Of a DNA stretch of 64,000 nt, positions 50,761 through 58,335 are shown piece after piece. The stretch is from NCBI GenBank assembly GCA_902762905.1, contig CACWQE010000002.1, forward strand, positions 24,394 through 88,393, read 5' to 3'. The DNA comes from an uncultured Lachnospiraceae bacterium (GTDB lineage Bacteria > Bacillota > Clostridia > Lachnospirales > Lachnospiraceae). Below the pieces are notes generated by a model that saw nothing but the letters and a program-made list of their open reading frames with translations, searched no databases and was not told the DNA's origin. Each line of letters starts with the position of its first letter. Within the stretch, counting starts at the first letter, position 1. The position numbers were made by a program, and so were the translations under genes.

Positions 50761-52628
50761 TGCTAACACCGGAATACCTATGGTCTGCGGCAGATGTCGT
50801 AGTCAATACATATGATGAAATGAATAACTGGGCGATTCGTGATATGGCAGAACGAATAATGACAGCAGAGTTGTATGGTGACAAGTTACCCGGTACTGCC
50901 AGATACAGAGCATGGATGATGAATCAATCCGGCATGCACTACGAGGATATGTCTAAGAAGCTTGCAGAGATCACTAAGAAAGCAGAACCGGACATCATGA
51001 AGTTATTTATTGAAGCCGGACTAACGTCAGTAGCCAACGACTATGCGCCGTTTGGCATGGATCCGTATGATATCACTAAGGATAAGGTTGCCACTCAGAT
51101 ATTAGAATCTGTTTACAAAAAGACAAAGGGAGAGTTGCACAACTATACCAGAACCACATTAGATCAGAGCAACAAGCTTTTTGTCGATGTGCTTGATAAG
51201 GCATTTTATGAGGTGTCTACCGGTATGCGATCATACAATGAGGTAATTCAGGAAGCTATTGAGACAGTATCAAAGGAAGGTTGCACGGTGAAGTATCCAA
51301 GCGGTCATGTGGATAAGCAAGAGGTAGCTGTTCGAAGAGGACTGATGACAGGTGTTAATCAAGCAGCCGCAGAGTTGTGTCTGCATAATTGCGAGGTGCT
51401 TGGTACGGATTATGTGATTGTAGATGCACATGAGGGTGCAAGATATTCAGAAACGGACAAGATAGCCAATCATCTGGGATGGCAAGGCGGTGTGTATAAG
51501 ATACATGGTGTGGGTACCTATAGTAATGAAAAGAAAGATATTATTAGTAAGATTATTAAGTTTCTCCACAAGATAGGTATTCATGTGAAGAATGACACAA
51601 TACCGAATCTGGAAGAGGAAACAGGATATCCGTCTAATCCACTTGGATTATGCGGATATAACTGCCGGCACTGTATATCCCCGTTTCTTCCACAATATGA
51701 GAAAGCAGAATATAAAAATATCAAGGTAGATCAAGAGAAAAGCAAGAGAGAATATGATCTTATGCAGAAGCAGAGAGCAAAGGAGCGTTCTATTCGTGAT
51801 ACCAGGAGAGAACTGATAGGATTGGATGTTGCCATTGAGAACTGCAAGGATGAAGAGACGAAGTTCAACCTTCAGATGAACTATGACAAGATCGCTAAGA
51901 AGTTGGAACGTCAGACAGATGCGTATAATAAGTTCTGCGATGAGAATAACTTGACCAGAGATTATAACCGTATGCAGACGGCAAAATTTGACAGAGATCA
52001 GGCATACAAGGCTACCAGAGGAGCAAAGAGATATGATGCGGTAGATGTACAAGAGCATAAGGTACAACATTTAAAAGGTGATAATCGTAATATTGTAAAT
52101 ACAAGAGTTGTGAATAGTAAGAATTACACTGAGAAGTTTGATGGTGTCGGAAGTAATAAGAAAGTGGATAATATAATTAAAAACAGAACACTTGATATCT
52201 TGGACGAACGGAATGGAACAAATTTGGAATCTGTTAGTTATATGGATATCAGAACGGGAAAAGAGATTGTATATAACAATACTACTGATCTTGAATTTGG
52301 AGTCAAATTAACAGAAGATGAGAAAAGATATATTTCTAATTATGACGGTAATCTTATTGCAATACATAATCATCCACAAAGTTCACGACCTTCATATGGT
52401 GATATAATAACGATGCAAGATCAGAAGAATGTTGAGAAAATAATAGTTGCAGCTCATAATGGAAAAGTGTATATTATAAGTAATATTGACAGAACAGTTA
52501 ATTTAGAAACCATGTATGAAAAGGAGATTACATTTTACAAGAAAAATGGATTCGATATAGCACTGGCAAAAAAGAAAGCGCTTGATGCGATTTATGAAAA
52601 AGGGGTGTTTGAGTATGAAGAACGATGA
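50760..52628 (+). CDS. Minor capsid protein (MuF/gp7-like) with JAMM-like C-terminal domain
   Basis: 622 residues. The N-terminal 320 are a minor capsid protein (YEVSTGMRSYNEVIQEAIETVSKEG...RRGLMTGVNQAAAELCLHNCEVLGTDYV...NPLGLCGYNCRHCISPF). A charged coiled coil (about 320-430) follows. The last 180 residues are unusual: LIAIHNHPQSSRPSYGDI near 540 gives HxHP...S-x-x-D, as in JAB/MPN (JAMM) metallo-isopeptidases. The DNA coding for this end is visibly more AT-rich. Minor capsid proteins of this class may be injected with DNA, so the tail could act in the recipient cell. Portal stop and this ATG overlap. Confidence 0.85.
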   Translation: MLTPEYLWSAADVVVNTYDEMNNWAIRDMAERIMTAELYGDKLPGTARYRAWMMNQSGMHYEDMSKKLAEITKKAEPDIMKLFIEAGLTSVANDYAPFGMDPYDITKDKVATQILESVYKKTKGELHNYTRTTLDQSNKLFVDVLDKAFYEVSTGMRSYNEVIQEAIETVSKEGCTVKYPSGHVDKQEVAVRRGLMTGVNQAAAELCLHNCEVLGTDYVIVDAHEGARYSETDKIANHLGWQGGVYKIHGVGTYSNEKKDIISKIIKFLHKIGIHVKNDTIPNLEEETGYPSNPLGLCGYNCRHCISPFLPQYEKAEYKNIKVDQEKSKREYDLMQKQRAKERSIRDTRRELIGLDVAIENCKDEETKFNLQMNYDKIAKKLERQTDAYNKFCDENNLTRDYNRMQTAKFDRDQAYKATRGAKRYDAVDVQEHKVQHLKGDNRNIVNTRVVNSKNYTEKFDGVGSNKKVDNIIKNRTLDILDERNGTNLESVSYMDIRTGKEIVYNNTTDLEFGVKLTEDEKRYISNYDGNLIAIHNHPQSSRPSYGDIITMQDQKNVEKIIVAAHNGKVYIISNIDRTVNLETMYEKEITFYKKNGFDIALAKKKALDAIYEKGVFEYEER

Positions 52629-52746
52629 TCGATCAGATTTGATTTTTGATGATCTTTATGATCCGGATATCACCGGAATGGATTTGACAGATGAAGAAAT
52701 GGAAGAGATTCGTAAGGAACATGAACGATTAGGAATCAAAGATTAG
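52615..52746 (+). CDS. 43-residue acidic protein overlapping the JAMM-domain gene (possible immunity protein)
   Basis: MKNDDRSDLIFDDLYDPDIT...MEEIRKEHERLGIKD; about one third Asp/Glu. Its ATG is 14 nt before the end of the previous gene, with AAAGGGG in that gene as ribosome binding site. An acidic partner encoded immediately after a C-terminal effector domain is the layout of toxin-immunity pairs. That reading is an inference; it may equally be a small structural or regulatory peptide. Confidence 0.5.
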   Translation: MKNDDRSDLIFDDLYDPDITGMDLTDEEMEEIRKEHERLGIKD

Positions 52747-52764
52747 AATGTATAGAACACATGG

Positions 52765-52793
52765 TTGCATGTTTCATAAAAACGTGATATAGT
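52765..52793 (+). promoter_or_regulatory. Internal promoter before the KTR zinc protein
   Basis: TTGCAT (52765-52770), 17 bp, TATAGT (52788-52793), 20 bp before ATG 52814, with TCGGAGGTTACGG as ribosome binding site. Confidence 0.5.
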
Positions 52794-52813
52794 AAGAATA
52801 TCGGAGGTTACGG

Positions 52814-52984
52814 ATGGACATCTGGAAGAGAGATGACGAGGCGAAGTGGTTGCCATGTCCGGTATGCCATCAGCCGAAGATGCTAAAATATAATAGTGAA
52901 ACCGTATTGAAATCATTTCCGGCATATTGTAAGAAGTGCCGGAGAGAAAGAATAATCAATTTTGATGCGAGAATAATCAAGTAG
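52814..52984 (+). CDS. Cysteine-rich KTR / Com-like zinc protein
   Basis: 56 residues: WLPCPVCHQPKMLKYNSETVLKSFPAYCKKCRRERIINF. The CPxC...KxR...TxLxxFPxYCxKC pattern is the Cys-rich KTR family. Phage Mu Com, a similar small zinc-finger protein, binds mRNA and frees the mom start codon. It has a promoter just upstream and two terminators just downstream, so it may be made separately at a high level. An RNA-binding role is an inference. Confidence 0.75.
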   Translation: MDIWKRDDEAKWLPCPVCHQPKMLKYNSETVLKSFPAYCKKCRRERIINFDARIIK

Positions 52985-52985
52985 A

Positions 52986-53027
52986 GCCTAAGAGCCGAGT
53001 ATTAGCAGAGATACTAGGCTCTTTTTT
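52986..53027 (+). terminator. Terminator after the KTR gene (AGAGCC element C)
   Basis: AGAGCC-TA-AGAGCC occurs around the base (52983-52996). AGAGCCGAGTATT pairs with GATACTAGGCTCT (to 53022), followed by TTTTTT. Confidence 0.8.
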
Positions 53028-53041
53028 GATTTAGAAAATGT

Positions 53042-53084
53042 GAGCCGACTGTAGTACCGCTTAGCGATTGCAGCCGGCTCTTTT
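53042..53084 (+). terminator. Second terminator
   Basis: GAGCCG-CTG (53042-53050) pairs with CAG-CGGCTC (to 53080), followed by TTTT. It comes directly after the first, a double block before the scaffold and capsid genes. Confidence 0.7.
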
Positions 53085-53114
53085 CATTTACTTACCTCCT
53101 TTCAAATGAAAGGC

Positions 53115-53195
53115 CCGCTGTAAGATTGCTGACTTAGGAGCAACATCTAAAATCCTCCAGGATGTTGTAGCAAGGTTCGAATCCTTGCCAGCGGA
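53115..53195 (+). ncRNA. tRNA-like RNA without a normal D arm
   Basis: CCGCTG (53115-53120) pairs with CAGCGG (53189-53194) and A53195 would be the discriminator. The T arm is canonical: CAAGG TTCGAAT CCTTG (53171-53187). In place of D and anticodon arms there is TTGCT-GACTTAGG-AGCAA (53126-53143) and CAACATC...GATGTTG (overlapping 53141-53167), of which only one can form fully. CCA is not encoded. It lies in a 290-bp gap between the terminators and the scaffold gene. A decayed tRNA or a phage tRNA mimic are both possible. Confidence 0.55.
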
Positions 53196-53275
53196 TTACC
53201 GCGCACGGGTTTACAGTGCAATTTTCCACCACTGCTGACGGAGCAGTTAAATAAAACGATGAAGGAGAATGGAAC
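53196..53275 (+). other. Leader of the scaffold-capsid genes
   Basis: Contains ACTGCT-GACGG-AGCAGT (about 53232-53248) as a small hairpin, and GAAGGAGAATGGAAC as ribosome binding site before ATG 53276. I see no promoter matching the consensus; transcription probably arrives from the late promoter if the two terminators are passed. Confidence 0.4.
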
Positions 53276-53908
53276 ATGCAGAACATTTTAGAGATTTTGA
53301 AGGGTATCGGTATTGAGGTACCAAAGGACAAGGCAGACACGCTCAATGAGGAAGTGGCAAAGAACTACAAGACCATTGTTGAACATGACAAGAAGGTCAA
53401 GAAGTTAGAGACGGAGCGTGATGGCTACAAGGAACAGCTTGACACCGCAAACGAAACACTCAAAGGTTTTGAGGGAGTAGATGTGGAAGAGATGAACAAG
53501 AAGCTGGAGCAGTATAAGACCGAGAAGAAAGAGATGGAAGAGAAGCATAAGCAGGAGATCTACAAGAGAGATTTTGCGGATGCGCTTTCTAAGGCAATGG
53601 AAGAGGTCAAATTTACTTCTGAATCTGCCAAGGATTCGGTCATGCGGAAGATTACAGATGCGGATCTGAAGCTGATTGATGGTAAGATTATCGGTCTGAA
53701 TGATATGATCGCTACGATCAAGGAGAAAGATGCTTCTGCATTTGTAGATGAGGAACAGCAGAATCTGGAGAATAATAAGCCACATTTCACCAGAGGAACA
53801 CAGGGTAACAAGGAAAAGAAAGGTCATATGACAATGACGGAGTTATTTAAGATGAAGAATGAGAATCCAGATCTGGATATCTCACAGTACATCGGAAAGG
53901 ATGAATAA
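53276..53908 (+). CDS. Capsid scaffolding protein (phage GP20 type)
   Basis: 210 residues. The N-terminal MQNILEILKGIGIEVPKDKADTLN, the long coiled coil (about 40-110) and the helix-rich end fit the GP20 scaffold family. It guides capsid assembly and is then released. It directly precedes the major capsid gene (2 nt). Confidence 0.88.
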   Translation: MQNILEILKGIGIEVPKDKADTLNEEVAKNYKTIVEHDKKVKKLETERDGYKEQLDTANETLKGFEGVDVEEMNKKLEQYKTEKKEMEEKHKQEIYKRDFADALSKAMEEVKFTSESAKDSVMRKITDADLKLIDGKIIGLNDMIATIKEKDASAFVDEEQQNLENNKPHFTRGTQGNKEKKGHMTMTELFKMKNENPDLDISQYIGKDE

Positions 53909-53910
53909 TT

Positions 53911-54993
53911 ATGTTATTTGATGCTAAGAACTTCAACGGTGAAGTATTTGGGACATATGTAGATCAGGTCAAGAACCTCAATCGTAACCAGTTAATTCAG
54001 TCTGGTGCGATTGTTGAGAATAACCAATATGCAAGCCTGTTAAAGGACCAGGTAGGTGGTAATTACATTACTGTACCTATTAAGGCACGTATCAAAGGTA
54101 CTGCCGGTAACTATGATGGTAACACAGATATTACCGCTGAGAGTCGTAAGACTTACACACAGGGACGTGTTGTAGTTGGACGTCAGCAGGGATTTGAGGA
54201 GAAAGATTTTGCATCTGATATCTCCGGAGAAGATTTTCTTCCGGCTACGAATGAGATTGCAGAGTTCTGGGATGATGTAGATCAGGCTACCTTGCTTTCT
54301 GAAATGAAAGGTATTTTTGCAATGACAGGTGCAAAGAACCTTGAATTTGTCAACGGACATACATACGATATCTCTGCAGATGTAGAGAATGGTACATTTG
54401 GTCCAACAACATTGAATACGGCTATTCAGCAGGCACTAGGAGATAACAAATCTAAGTTCAGCTTAGCAATTATGCATTCTGTAGTTGCTACTAACTTGGA
54501 GAATCTTAAGATTGTTTCTTATGCTAAGTACAATGATGCGGATGGTATTCAGAGAGATGTTTCGCTTGCTACTTTGAATGGTCGTATTATCCTGATTGAC
54601 GATAATATGCCAACAGAGAATGTGAAAGCTGTTGCAGAGAAAGGTACTCCTGGAGAGGATGGCTATGTAGCAGCACAGCCAGCATACACTAAGTATACCA
54701 CTTATGTATTTGGTGATGGAGCCATTGAGTATACAAACTGTGGCGCAAATGTTCCTTATGAGATGACAAGAGATCCTAAGACTGCCGGCGGAAAGACTAT
54801 CATGTATGCCAGACAGCGTAAGTGCTGGTCTCCATACGGTATCTCATTTAAGAAACCTTCTGTAACTTCTCCAACGGATGAACAGCTTGCAGATGGTTCT
54901 AACTGGGAGCTTGCAAACTCTAACGAGAACGGCACACCAGAATACTTCCCACATAAGGCAATCCCGATTGCACGTATTATCACAAGAGGGTAA
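53911..54993 (+). CDS. Major capsid protein
   Basis: 360 residues. Position after the scaffold, HK97-like N-arm region (LIQSGAIVENNQYASLLKDQVGGNYITVPI) and P-loop/A-domain pattern (FSLAIMHSVVATNLENLKIVSYAKYNDADG...GRIILIDDNMP) fit phage coat proteins of this group. It forms the icosahedral shell. Confidence 0.9.
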   Translation: MLFDAKNFNGEVFGTYVDQVKNLNRNQLIQSGAIVENNQYASLLKDQVGGNYITVPIKARIKGTAGNYDGNTDITAESRKTYTQGRVVVGRQQGFEEKDFASDISGEDFLPATNEIAEFWDDVDQATLLSEMKGIFAMTGAKNLEFVNGHTYDISADVENGTFGPTTLNTAIQQALGDNKSKFSLAIMHSVVATNLENLKIVSYAKYNDADGIQRDVSLATLNGRIILIDDNMPTENVKAVAEKGTPGEDGYVAAQPAYTKYTTYVFGDGAIEYTNCGANVPYEMTRDPKTAGGKTIMYARQRKCWSPYGISFKKPSVTSPTDEQLADGSNWELANSNENGTPEYFPHKAIPIARIITRG

Positions 54994-55004
54994 GGTGAAC
55001 GGCT

Positions 55005-55442
55005 ATGGCATATGCAGATTATGAGTTTTATACAACTGAATACTTCGGTAATACCATAGCCGAATCCGAGTTCCCGAAGTGGGCAGATAGAGCGAGCAGA
55101 CTGGTGGATGTGGTCACACACCGCCGTCTGTTCAATGCTTATCCGGAGGATGAGTATACGGATAAACAGATTAAGATGTGTATATGTGATATGGCTGAGA
55201 AGATGGCAGAAGTGGATAAGTACAATAAAGCTTCATCCATAGATAACTCCGGCAAGTCACAGCTTGTCAAAGCCGTTTCCGCAGGGTCGGAAAGTATCAC
55301 ATATGGTACATCTGAATCAAAGTATGCAGAGTTATCCAAGGATGAGACTAAGGCAAAGGCATATTATCAGTCCATTGCGGTGGAATATTTGCAAGGATTA
55401 GGAGATGCAAACGGTATTCATTTGTTGTATGCGGGGGTGTGA
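55005..55442 (+). CDS. Head-tail connector protein (gp15-like)
   Basis: 145 residues, helical (YEFYTTEYFGNTIAESEFPKWADRASRLVDVVT). It matches the small adaptor that binds under the portal in SPP1-like phages, by position and pattern. The stop overlaps the next start region. Confidence 0.75.
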   Translation: MAYADYEFYTTEYFGNTIAESEFPKWADRASRLVDVVTHRRLFNAYPEDEYTDKQIKMCICDMAEKMAEVDKYNKASSIDNSGKSQLVKAVSAGSESITYGTSESKYAELSKDETKAKAYYQSIAVEYLQGLGDANGIHLLYAGV

Positions 55443-55444
55443 GT

Positions 55445-55858
55445 ATGTATAACGATACAGTAACGGTATTCAATTATTATGAGGATAAGAAAAAGAGTAT
55501 TTGTCGGTGGTATCCTACCGTGTTACATGATGTAGAGTTACAGATCAATCATGGTATTACTGTCACAACCGATGGAAATGTCAATGATAACACGGCAAGC
55601 CTGCATATTCGGAATGATCTGGATAAGTACCTCAATCCGGTTGCTTTTAAGAAAGCAGAGGACAGGGAGAAACATTTCACATTAGGTCAGAAAGAAGATT
55701 TCTTTGTAGAGGGAGAATTGGACTTGATCGTGATAGATGATAATGATTACCCAGGCGGTTTCCGTGAGTACATTAAGTCGGAGTATGACAATGTATTTAA
55801 GATCACTACAGTGGAACGCTATAAGGTGATTCCTCATTTTGAGGTAGGTGGTAAGTAA
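55445..55858 (+). CDS. Head-closure-type protein
   Basis: 137 residues from ATG 55445 (GGGGGTGTG upstream). Mainly beta-strand (YNDTVTVFNYYEDKKKSICRWYPTVLHDVELQI). By position it is the SPP1 gp16-like stopper that closes the filled head. Assignment rests on order and fold pattern. Confidence 0.65.
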   Translation: MYNDTVTVFNYYEDKKKSICRWYPTVLHDVELQINHGITVTTDGNVNDNTASLHIRNDLDKYLNPVAFKKAEDREKHFTLGQKEDFFVEGELDLIVIDDNDYPGGFREYIKSEYDNVFKITTVERYKVIPHFEVGGK

Positions 55859-56307
55859 TGCCTGATATTCATGTGAAGTCGGCAGATGGACGTATTGATA
55901 TTCAGATCAGCAGTGATCGTATCATGGATAATGTCAAAGCCGCACAGAATTATCTGGATAATGCGGTGCTGACGGATTGTAACCAATATATCCCTTTCGA
56001 TAATGGAAAATTGAGGGAAAGCGGTATTCTCAACACCGTTCTAGGTAGTGGTGTAGTACAGTGGAAAACACCGTATGCACATTATCAATATGAGGGTGAG
56101 AAGTACATAGATCCTAAATATCATTGTGGAGCATTCTATGTACCGAATGTCGGATATCGCAGCCGAAATGGTGTACCAAAGGTACCAAGTGGAGAGCCGT
56201 TACAATATCACACCGAGGGAACTGGTGATCATTGGTTTGAGACTGCAAAGGCAGCGAATGGAAAAGAATGGATTCAGAATGTTAAGAAGATAGCAGGAGG
56301 TAAGTAA
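55858..56307 (+). CDS. Tail-completion / minor capsid protein
   Basis: 149 residues. YIPFDNGKLRESGILNTVLGSGVVQWKTPYAHYQYEG is typical of HK97 gp10-like or minor-capsid proteins at the head-tail interface. It overlaps neighbours by 1 nt on each side. Confidence 0.75.
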   Translation: MPDIHVKSADGRIDIQISSDRIMDNVKAAQNYLDNAVLTDCNQYIPFDNGKLRESGILNTVLGSGVVQWKTPYAHYQYEGEKYIDPKYHCGAFYVPNVGYRSRNGVPKVPSGEPLQYHTEGTGDHWFETAKAANGKEWIQNVKKIAGGK

Positions 56308-56747
56308 TGGAAGAAGTAGAGAAACTATCGCAGATTGAAGTCAATAAGATGCTTCGAACTGTATATGAATATGTGAATCAATATGAAGAGTTGAAAGGAT
56401 TGGAAGTATGTTTTGAGACTTTTACAGATGGTACAAGCCTTGCATTATTCTCTCAACCAGGAGCGCATGTTGTGAAGCGGTTTGTAACAGGTGGTTTTCG
56501 GGGATTTCTTCCGTTCTGCCTGGTATATCGTTCGAATCCTACCAATGATAATCAACGGTTGAAGAAACCGGAGTATTTGAGTGCATTAGCTGGATGGATG
56601 GCAGACAGTGCCAATTATCCGGAGTTAGAGAACATAGAGATTGAAGAAATCGAGCAGACCTCGGTTCCATACCAGAGTAATACGGATGAATCGGGAGTCT
56701 CTGATTATATGGTAACTTTTAATTTATATTACAGAAAGGAAGATTGA
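56307..56747 (+). CDS. Tail terminator-like protein
   Basis: 146 residues, alpha/beta (EVCFETFTDGTSLALFSQPGAHVVKRFVTGGFRGFLPFCLVYRS). Position just before the major tail protein suggests the ring that caps the tail tube. Family assignment is by order. Confidence 0.65.
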   Translation: MEEVEKLSQIEVNKMLRTVYEYVNQYEELKGLEVCFETFTDGTSLALFSQPGAHVVKRFVTGGFRGFLPFCLVYRSNPTNDNQRLKKPEYLSALAGWMADSANYPELENIEIEEIEQTSVPYQSNTDESGVSDYMVTFNLYYRKED

Positions 56748-56748
56748 C

Positions 56749-57234
56749 ATGGCAAAATTAAAGAGACAGGCATTGTTACATTACATTGATGCTTCGTTTG
56801 GTGGTGCTGGTTCGCCAAAGTGGTTTCTGATCGGCAAGGATATTGATGATATGTCAGTAGATCTTGGAGTAGATATGAAGACCAAGAAGAACATTCTCGG
56901 TGAGACATCGGTAGATGATAAGGGTTATGAGCCTAAGTTATCAGCAGATCCGTACTATGCGAATCCAGATGATTCCATCTATGAGAAGCTTAAGGATATT
57001 GCAATGAATCGAAAGACTGGTTCTGATTGTGAGACTAAGATTCTTGAGGTACTTGTGGATAAGGATGAGGGACCATTTGATGCGTGGACAGAGGATGTTG
57101 TTGTGAAGCCACAGTCTTACGGTGGTGGAACAGAAGGTGTTGCGATTCCGTTTGACGTAAGTTTCAATGGCAACCGTAAACAGGGAACTGTAACAATTAC
57201 GGCTAAGGTTCCAACCTTTACAGAAGGAGAGTAG
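56749..57234 (+). CDS. Major tail (tube) protein
   Basis: 161 residues. IDDMSVDLGVDMKTKKNILGETSVDDKGYEPKLSADPYY and FDVSFNGNRKQGTVTITAKVPTFTEGE fit siphovirus tube proteins. A terminator directly after it would boost its relative level. Confidence 0.88.
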   Translation: MAKLKRQALLHYIDASFGGAGSPKWFLIGKDIDDMSVDLGVDMKTKKNILGETSVDDKGYEPKLSADPYYANPDDSIYEKLKDIAMNRKTGSDCETKILEVLVDKDEGPFDAWTEDVVVKPQSYGGGTEGVAIPFDVSFNGNRKQGTVTITAKVPTFTEGE

Positions 57235-57240
57235 TAGTAT

Positions 57241-57271
57241 TCGGACGTGGTGAGAGCCATGTCCGATTTTT
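57241..57271 (+). terminator. Terminator after the major tail protein
   Basis: TCGGACGTGG (57241-57250) pairs with CCATGTCCGA (57257-57266), then TTTTT. Partial read-through would feed the chaperone and tape-measure genes at a lower level. Confidence 0.85.
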
Positions 57272-57286
57272 AAACGGAGGTATATC

Positions 57287-57742
57287 ATGGAAAAGATTGT
57301 TATTCAGAGTGGTAAGAAAGTATATCAGATTGTAGATGAGAGAGATAAGGAGTTAGGAGTCATTGAGATTGATCCGGCAGATATCGGTATTGTCAAGCGC
57401 GCAGAAGATACCAAGAAGAGAATCATGGCGCAGATTGACATTATGCATGGCATTGATCCGAAAGCCAAGGATTTTGGAGATAAGATCGCACAGGTGGATG
57501 TAGCCATCAAGACGGCAATGAATGATATGTTCAATTACGATATCTCATCTGTCGTGTTCGGTAAGACACATGCACTGTCTACACATAATGGTGTGACATT
57601 TGTAGAACGTTTTCTGGATGCGGTTACACCAGTGATTGAGCAGATTTTCGATAGTGAATCAGTTGCGATCACGAACCGTGCAGCTAAGTATACAAAGCAG
57701 TATCACAATAACAACCGCCGCAAGAAGCGGTATCACAAATGA
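57287..57742 (+). CDS. Tail assembly chaperone-type protein
   Basis: 151 residues, located between tube and tape-measure genes where the two tail assembly chaperones are found. The basic end (NNNRRKKRYHK) overlaps the next gene by 4 nt. A -1 slippage product, usual for such pairs, is not evident, as the second gene has its own ATG. Confidence 0.7.
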   Translation: MEKIVIQSGKKVYQIVDERDKELGVIEIDPADIGIVKRAEDTKKRIMAQIDIMHGIDPKAKDFGDKIAQVDVAIKTAMNDMFNYDISSVVFGKTHALSTHNGVTFVERFLDAVTPVIEQIFDSESVAITNRAAKYTKQYHNNNRRKKRYHK

Positions 57743-58290
57743 TAGGTGATCTTCCTACCACGTTGAATGTGGCAGGTGTCGATTGCCCTATCCGGTACCG
57801 GTTCAAAGATTGTCTTACAATTATGCAGGCATTTGAGGATGATTCCCTCTCTAATGAGGAAAAGATATTGATCATGCTTGACATCCTCTATGAAGAGGAT
57901 GAATTTGGAGAAGACACGATATTGGAAGCAGTTGACAAGGCTATCTGGTTCTTGTCACAGGGAAATACCCAGCCTGTCAAGGAAGAGAAGCCATTGTCAC
58001 GTCTGGATAAGGATGAACAGTTGATATTTGCCGCCGTCAATGAGGTAGCGCATACAGATATTCGTACAGATGATAATATGCATTATTGGACTTATCTAAG
58101 TTATATGCAGGCTATCAGTTCACATTCGTTGTTTGCGAGCATCGTCCGTATTCGTGAGAAACGGAACAAAGGTTTGAAGTTAGAGCCGGAAGAAAAGAAG
58201 TTCTACAAGGAACATAAAGAGATGATTGATCTACAAGAACCGACCGAAGAGGATAAGGAATTTGTGGACTTTATTAACAGTATTACATAG
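57739..58290 (+). CDS. Gp15-family tail protein
   Basis: 183 residues. NVAGVDCPIRYRFKDCLTIMQAFEDDSLSNEEKILIMLDILY and YMQAISSHSLFASIVRIREKRNKG match the bacteriophage Gp15 family that accompanies tape-measure genes. It is likely the second tail-assembly chaperone. Confidence 0.82.
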   Translation: MIGDLPTTLNVAGVDCPIRYRFKDCLTIMQAFEDDSLSNEEKILIMLDILYEEDEFGEDTILEAVDKAIWFLSQGNTQPVKEEKPLSRLDKDEQLIFAAVNEVAHTDIRTDDNMHYWTYLSYMQAISSHSLFASIVRIREKRNKGLKLEPEEKKFYKEHKEMIDLQEPTEEDKEFVDFINSIT

Positions 58291-58297
58291 GTTTGAG

Positions 58298-58335
58298 AGC
58301 CATAGAGCCGCCTAGAAAGGAGAGGTTCTATGGCT
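58298..58335 (+). promoter_or_regulatory. Hairpin burying the tape-measure start codon (AGAGCC element D)
   Basis: AGCCATAGAGCC (58298-58309) pairs over 12 positions (one G-T) with GGTTCTATGGCT (58324-58335). The second arm contains ATG 58330, and the 14-nt loop carries AAAGGAG (58316-58322). AGAGCC-AT-AGAGCC forms the first arm. The ribosome binding site is open and the start codon paired, a typical arrangement for tuned or regulated initiation. Confidence 0.7.

Noticed and set aside
53115..53195. Functional suppressor tRNA
   Set aside because: No arm gives a 7-nt loop with U33 and a stop-reading anticodon; the D arm is missing.
57287..58290. Programmed frameshift joining the two tail-chaperone genes
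   Set aside because: The second gene has its own ATG with a 4-nt overlap, and no classic slippery heptamer with a following structure was evident.
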